Notes under the pieces: generated by a model | The model's database searches: none | Told to the model about the DNA's origin: nothing | The model's input: the letters and a program-made list of their open reading frames with translations, nothing else | NCBI GenBank assembly: GCA_001701075.1 | Contig: DAAK01000066.1 | Span: 1-11,414, forward strand | Length of the DNA: 11,414 bases | Direction: 5' to 3' | DNA from: Bacteroidales bacterium GP3 | GTDB taxonomy: Bacteria > Bacteroidota > Bacteroidia > Bacteroidales > Muribaculaceae | In this document: positions 8,240-11,414 of the stretch, piece by piece | Position numbering within the stretch: position 1 is the stretch's first letter | How the letters are laid out: the number at the start of each line of letters is the position of its first letter | Position numbers and translations under genes: made by a program

Positions 8240-8276
8240 TTAATGATTAATTATTAATGATTAATGATCAATTAAT
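8240..8276. repeat. A/T-rich TTAATGAT direct repeats before the GH43 start
   Basis: The 40 bases just upstream of the GH43 ATG consist of overlapping near-copies of TTAATGAT (starting at 8240, 8254, 8261 and 8272 on the plus strand) with TTAAT spacers. On the mRNA side this reads as an unstructured A/U-rich leader with no Shine-Dalgarno sequence. Such leaders are usual for translation initiation in Bacteroidetes. Slipped-strand variation in this run could change leader length, but that is inference. Confidence 0.6.
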
Positions 8277-8319
8277 GTCAGCGAAGATGAGTTTATATCT
8301 TAATTTGACTTTGAGAGGC

Positions 8320-8334
8320 GCACACGGAGTGTGC
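8320..8334. other. Perfect hairpin with TCC triloop (on the mRNA) downstream of GH10
   Basis: GCACAC-GGA-GTGTGC is a perfect 6-bp stem with a 3-base loop, three bases beyond the GH10 stop codon. On the transcript it reads GCACAC-TCC-GTGTGC and no run of U follows, so it is a poor intrinsic terminator. Its centre (CGGAG) is the complement of the CTCCG centre of the hairpins in the two REP-like copies, which suggests a related or solo element. It could protect the 3' end of the GH10 message after processing. Confidence 0.6.
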
Positions 8335-8337
8335 TTA

Positions 8338-9462
8338 CTACTTTGTTTGACTTGGAGTTTCGAGGAAGGGTTGCATGAAGGGCTTGAGGTTGTAGTCGCG
8401 GTCGAAGGGAAGTGGGTAGTCGGTGCGACCCTTTACAGGCCAATCGTTACGCCAAGACATTCCATCGTGAGTTCCCCACCAGGTGACACGTGAGATCTTA
8501 TCGGAATTCTTTTTGTAGAAAGCCATCAGATCTGCTGCACGCTTGTTCCATTGCTTAGCCCTTTCTTCTGAAAGACCGTTAGGGAATGGATTGAGTTCCT
8601 CAGTCAACTCGAAGTTGGCTTCTGTATTAGCACCCTGCATGACAAAAGGAAGAGCAGAAATGTCAAGCTCGGTGACCATCAGTTTTACGCCAGTAGCAGA
8701 AATAGAATCAATCACCTGTTGATATTCTTCCAAGTCAGGATCATCGCTTTCATATCCGATATGACTCTGCATCCCCATACCATCGATACGAATGCCGCGC
8801 TTCTTAAGATCATTGATTATCTCAACATATTTATCACGTTTTGGAGCCTTATACATTGAATAGTCGTTGAGATAAAGTTCGGCATCGGGATCAGCCTCAT
8901 GGGCATATTCAAAAGCGAGAGGGAGGAATTCCTCACCAAGAATGTCGTAGAAAGGAGTATGACGCCATGTGCCATCATCCTCGATACATTCATTGACGAC
9001 GTCCCAACCTTTGATCTTGCCCTTATAACGGCCAACGACAGTCTGAATATGATCTTTCATTCGGGCTTTCATTTCCTCCTTGTCGACGTATTCTCCGTTC
9101 TCATCATATGGGAACCAAGGAGAGAGCTGAGCATGCCATATCAGACAATGACCAATAATAGCCATGTCGTGATCTTGCCCATACTTCACATAAGCGTCTG
9201 CTTCATCCCAGAAGTAACGGTCTTTCTCGGGATGTATCTCCATGCTCTTCATACAGTTTTCCGGCACGATTGAATTATAATGAAGAGCTACAATTGAGTC
9301 AGCCTTTGGATCCTCACCATTAATGAGAGGCATATTGACAGCGGCTCCAATGAGGAAGTCATCCTTGAAAGCGTCTTTCATTGTGGCCGGGGCTTGCTGC
9401 TCTTTTTGGGAGGAGCAGGAGGCCGCAAGGAGCACTAAGGAGAAATATATTAATTTTTTCAT
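8338..9462 (-). CDS. GH10 endo-1,4-beta-xylanase, lipoprotein
   Basis: Retaining endo-beta-1,4-xylanase of 374 residues, a single GH10 barrel with no carbohydrate-binding insert. The N-terminus MKKLIYFSLVLLAASC is a lipoprotein signal with Cys16; a short Ser/Gln linker follows and the barrel begins near FKDDFLIGAAVN (about residue 32). Acid/base E158 lies in GWDVVNECIED and nucleophile E265 in VTELDIS. The substrate-cleft segments ENCMK, HCLIWHAQLSPW and VTWWGTHDGMSW are all present, so the enzyme looks active. The length matches the roughly 376-residue B. ovatus xylanase I that neighbours a GH43 xylosidase. It sits on a membrane face outside the cytoplasm, where it would shorten xylan or xylo-oligosaccharides. 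Upstream, a palindromic repeat fills the gap from the symporter gene; downstream, a hairpin separates it from GH43. The ATG at 9462 is fixed by the signal peptide and by an in-frame TGA nearby upstream. Confidence 0.96.
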   Translation of the reverse strand: MKKLIYFSLVLLAASCSSQKEQQAPATMKDAFKDDFLIGAAVNMPLINGEDPKADSIVALHYNSIVPENCMKSMEIHPEKDRYFWDEADAYVKYGQDHDMAIIGHCLIWHAQLSPWFPYDENGEYVDKEEMKARMKDHIQTVVGRYKGKIKGWDVVNECIEDDGTWRHTPFYDILGEEFLPLAFEYAHEADPDAELYLNDYSMYKAPKRDKYVEIINDLKKRGIRIDGMGMQSHIGYESDDPDLEEYQQVIDSISATGVKLMVTELDISALPFVMQGANTEANFELTEELNPFPNGLSEERAKQWNKRAADLMAFYKKNSDKISRVTWWGTHDGMSWRNDWPVKGRTDYPLPFDRDYNLKPFMQPFLETPSQTK

Positions 9463-9472
9463 ATCTATTAAT

Positions 9473-9538
9473 CATAAAACGCCTCTCCGAGGCTACTATA
9501 TTTTTGTCTTGAATAAATCAGGTCTCCGACCTGACTTT
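9473..9538. repeat. REP-like palindromic repeat, copy B (two hairpins)
   Basis: This element fills the 77-bp gap between the symporter stop and the GH10 start. It contains GCCTC-TCC-GAGGC at 9481-9493 and TCAGGTC-TCC-GACCTGA at 9518-9534, joined by an A/T-rich spacer. The CATAAA flank, the first hairpin, the following CTACTATATTTTTGTC and the ATCAGGTC hairpin match copy A at 2884-2981 with few changes and in the same orientation. The CCCCAGGC hairpin of copy A is replaced by a short TTGAATAA spacer. Neither stem is followed by a U-tract in the gene direction. Confidence 0.85.
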
Positions 9539-9539
9539 A

Positions 9540-10952
9540 TTATTTGCTGTGGCGGGCTTCGATCTCACGGTTGATTTCGTCGATACGTTGGTCGTCGAGT
9601 TCATACTTAGAGATGATGAACATAGCAAGAATAAGAAGGATAGCCGGGATAATAGCGACAAGCCAGAGAATACCCTGCTGAGCGAAAACAGTCTGTTCGA
9701 GAGCCTCGCTATCAAAACCTACGAATGCAAGCACGAGACCAGGGACAACACCACCGAGAGCCATACCAGCCTTATAGAAGATTCCGGTGAGTGCATTGAC
9801 GATACCTGATATACGACGGCCATGAGTGTACTCTCCATATGAGATAACCTCCGGCACAAGAGCCCACATATAGCCAGTGGCAACGATAACACCAGTCGAC
9901 TTGATGAACTGAGCTATATAGACGAGCCACATATGGCTTAAGAACGGAACGACTGAGACAATATAGAGCATTGTCATTCCGACGATTGCAGTCACCAAGA
10001 AGATGTTGAACATTCCTTTTTTACCTACAACCTTTTTTATGGCAGGGATCATAGGCATAAAAATGAATGCCGGTATAGAGCCAAGTCCCATAAAGATAGA
10101 GAGTTCGCCTGCGTTGCCATGCATATTATAGTTGATATAATATGCTCCAGCGGCATTGCCAATTGCCATCATAGCAAAAGCAGTGATAAAGAAGAATGCA
10201 AGGACACGGAGTGGACGATTGTGGACAAATTCCATCCAAAGGTCGGAAACCTTGACGTTTTCTGTCTCTGATTTGTCCATCACTACCTTTTCCTTACACT
10301 GGAAGAAGCAGAAGAAGAGCAACGCGAGACCAACAAGACCATATATAGTCATAGTAGCGAGCCAAGCTGAGTCATGAGTAGACATATCTTCAGACTCAGT
10401 GGGATCAAAAAGCTTAAGCACGATTGGAATACCCATACCAACTGCAAGACCACCTACATTAGCCATAAACATACGCACGGAAGTCAGTTTTGTGATCTCT
10501 GCCGTATCTCTGGTAAGGGAGGCATTGAGAGCTCCATAAGGCACATTAACAAGAGTGTAGCACATAGAAAGGCCAACATAAGTGATGTAGGCATACAGGA
10601 GAGATCCGGAGAATCCATTCCAGAAGCAGAGGATAGCAAAACCAGTCAAAGGAATACCTCCAAAAATCAGATATGTGCGGTATTTACCGGTCTTGGGATC
10701 ATGTTTATCGACGAAAGTACCTACCAATGGGTCCCAAATAACGTCAATGATTCTGACTATAAGAAACATTACAGCAGCGACAGCAGGGTCGAGGCCATAT
10801 ACATTGGTGTAGAAAAACAGCAGATACATGCTGATAGTCTGGTAGATAAGGTTCTGGGCGAGGTCGCCGGAACCGAAGCCGATGCATTTTAGCATCGAGA
10901 CTTTATAGAATCCTTTGGATTCAAGATTATTTCCTGTATTGTAGGGTTCCAT
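9540..10952 (-). CDS. GPH-family (MFS) cation:glycoside/pentoside symporter
   Basis: Inner-membrane transporter of 470 residues with about twelve hydrophobic segments, of the glycoside-pentoside-hexuronide:cation symporter family (XynD/XylT/YicJ/UidB-like). Diagnostic signatures are visible: GSGDLAQNLIYQ near residue 28, RIIDVIWDPLVGTFVD with R67, D70, D74 and D82, then DPKTGKYRTY, and VNVPYGALNASLTRDT at 135-150. Residues 225-245 form the charged central loop expected between the two six-helix halves, and the C-terminus is a charged cytoplasmic tail. It probably imports xylo-oligosaccharides or pentosides with Na+ or H+ for the cytoplasmic GH43. Symporter, GH10 and GH43_1 in this order match the xylan core described in Prevotella. 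The ATG at 10952 follows an A/T-rich repeat leader. Transported sugar is inferred from context only. Confidence 0.92.
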   Translation of the reverse strand: MEPYNTGNNLESKGFYKVSMLKCIGFGSGDLAQNLIYQTISMYLLFFYTNVYGLDPAVAAVMFLIVRIIDVIWDPLVGTFVDKHDPKTGKYRTYLIFGGIPLTGFAILCFWNGFSGSLLYAYITYVGLSMCYTLVNVPYGALNASLTRDTAEITKLTSVRMFMANVGGLAVGMGIPIVLKLFDPTESEDMSTHDSAWLATMTIYGLVGLALLFFCFFQCKEKVVMDKSETENVKVSDLWMEFVHNRPLRVLAFFFITAFAMMAIGNAAGAYYINYNMHGNAGELSIFMGLGSIPAFIFMPMIPAIKKVVGKKGMFNIFLVTAIVGMTMLYIVSVVPFLSHMWLVYIAQFIKSTGVIVATGYMWALVPEVISYGEYTHGRRISGIVNALTGIFYKAGMALGGVVPGLVLAFVGFDSEALEQTVFAQQGILWLVAIIPAILLILAMFIISKYELDDQRIDEINREIEARHSK

Positions 10953-10956
10953 GTTA

Positions 10957-11000
10957 GATTATTGGGTTATTGGAATTATTTGAATTATCGGGGTTATTTG
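10957..11000. repeat. Degenerate 9-nt A/T-rich tandem repeat before the symporter start
   Basis: Five consecutive near-copies of a roughly 9-nt unit are seen on the plus strand: GATTATTGG, GTTATTGG, AATTATTTG, AATTATCGG and GGTTATTTG. They end four bases upstream of the symporter ATG. The mRNA leader would read as repeated AATAA-rich units without stable structure and without a Shine-Dalgarno sequence. It resembles the TTAATGAT leader before GH43 in position and style but not in sequence. It may aid ribosome loading; nothing else is evident in this 88-bp gap. Confidence 0.55.
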
Positions 11001-11024
11001 AGGGATTTCTTGGCGGGGAGACTG

Positions 11025-11039
11025 GGAAGCCTCCCTTCC
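11025..11039. other. Weak inverted repeat just after the GH97 stop
   Basis: GGAAG-CCTCC-CTTCC forms a 5-bp stem with a 5-base loop directly beyond the stop codon of the gene at the right edge. There is no U-tract on the gene strand, so it is at best a 3'-end stability hairpin, and it could be chance. Confidence 0.25.
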
Positions 11040-11040
11040 A

Positions 11041-11414
11041 TTAATATTTGAGGAGGGCAGCGCCGTTTTTGGGGACGGAGAGCTTTATTTTTCCTTTTTT
11101 GTCTGCCTTGACAGTCTTTAAGGAACCGGTGAGATTCTGATCGTCGCTGTACATGGCAATTTCTGAGCCTTTTATATATCCTGGAAGCTCTATTTCAGCC
11201 TTGAGAGGATCATCTTGAGCATTGATGGCAGCAACATACCAGTTGTCGCCGCTTTTACGAGCCATGACAATATACTTGCCTGGATATCCGTCGATGAATT
11301 TCACTTCATCCCAAGTGGTGGGTACATTCTTCATGAAATCAACAGCCCATGACGGGGCATCTTCAATATTATTTGGAGCCATAGCAAAATGCTGAACCGT
11401 TCCAAGTGGTTGGG
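11041..11414 (-). CDS. Probable GH97 glycosidase, C-terminal fragment (5' end outside window)
   Basis: About 124 C-terminal residues of a gene that enters from the right edge; the frame is open to base 11414, so the ATG at 11382 is internal and not a start. The fragment begins QPLGTVQHFAMAPNN. Then come WAVDFMKNVPTTWDEVKFIDGY, PGKYIVMARKSGDNWYVAAINA and a final beta-rich segment ending in ALLKY. The PLGT, PTTWDE, ARKSGDNWYVAAI pattern is that of the barrel end and the C-terminal beta-sandwich of GH97 (alpha-glucosidase or alpha-galactosidase). The catalytic domain is not in the window, so neither activity nor inverting versus retaining type can be read. GH97 enzymes occur in complex-xylan loci, where alpha-galactosidase activity would be fitting. 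It lies 88 bp before the symporter on the same strand and is likely in the same operon. Confidence 0.72.
   Translation of the reverse strand, partial: QPLGTVQHFAMAPNNIEDAPSWAVDFMKNVPTTWDEVKFIDGYPGKYIVMARKSGDNWYVAAINAQDDPLKAEIELPGYIKGSEIAMYSDDQNLTGSLKTVKADKKGKIKLSVPKNGAALLKY

Noticed and set aside
11041..11382. A complete 113-residue small protein starting at 11382
   Set aside because: The frame is open upstream to the window edge and the sequence before the Met (PLGTVQHFA) continues the GH97-like pattern, so it is the tail of a larger gene.

Overview
The window is a tightly packed carbohydrate-degradation gene cluster from a member of the Bacteroidales (Bacteroides, Prevotella or Muribaculaceae type; the genus cannot be fixed from this window). 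The evidence is the family content (GH2, GH29, GH31, GH43_1, GH10, GH97 and a GPH-type symporter), the short MKK-type lipoprotein signals, the lack of clear Shine-Dalgarno sequences before starts, and the A/T-rich leaders. Every real gene is on the minus strand, so transcription runs from high to low coordinates. The plus-strand open frames are shadows.

In transcription order: the C-terminal tail of a probable GH97 enzyme enters from the right edge (11414-11041). An 88-bp gap with a 9-nt degenerate repeat follows, then a 12-TM-type GPH cation:glycoside symporter (10952-9540). A REP-like palindromic repeat (copy B, about 9473-9538) precedes a lipoprotein GH10 endo-xylanase (9462-8338). A 102-bp gap with a GGA/TCC triloop hairpin and TTAATGAT repeats leads to a signal-less GH43_1 xylosidase/arabinofuranosidase (8235-7264). 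This overlaps by 4 bp (ATGA) an exported GH31 alpha-xylosidase-like enzyme (7267-4862). Eleven bases later comes a lipoprotein GH29 alpha-L-fucosidase with F5/8-type-C modules (4850-3021). A second, longer copy of the palindromic repeat (copy A, about 2884-2981) abuts the start of a LacZ-type GH2 beta-galactosidase, which runs off the left edge (2885-1).

Functionally, the right half resembles the known Prevotella/Bacteroides xylan core (symporter, GH10, GH43_1). GH10 cuts xylan outside the cytoplasm, the symporter imports short products, and the cytoplasmic GH43 releases xylose or arabinose. The left half (GH31, GH29, GH2) is the activity set needed to remove alpha-xylose, fucose (or L-galactose) and beta-galactose. 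That fits fucogalactosylated xyloglucan side chains or highly branched glucuronoarabinoxylan. No SusC/SusD pair, HTCS or ECF regulator lies in the window.

The least explained signal is non-coding. It is a modular family of short perfect hairpins whose centre is CTCCG/CGGAG. They sit only in intergenic gaps, two of them as a paired unit duplicated in the same orientation, and one copy appears to form the 5' edge of the GH2 gene.
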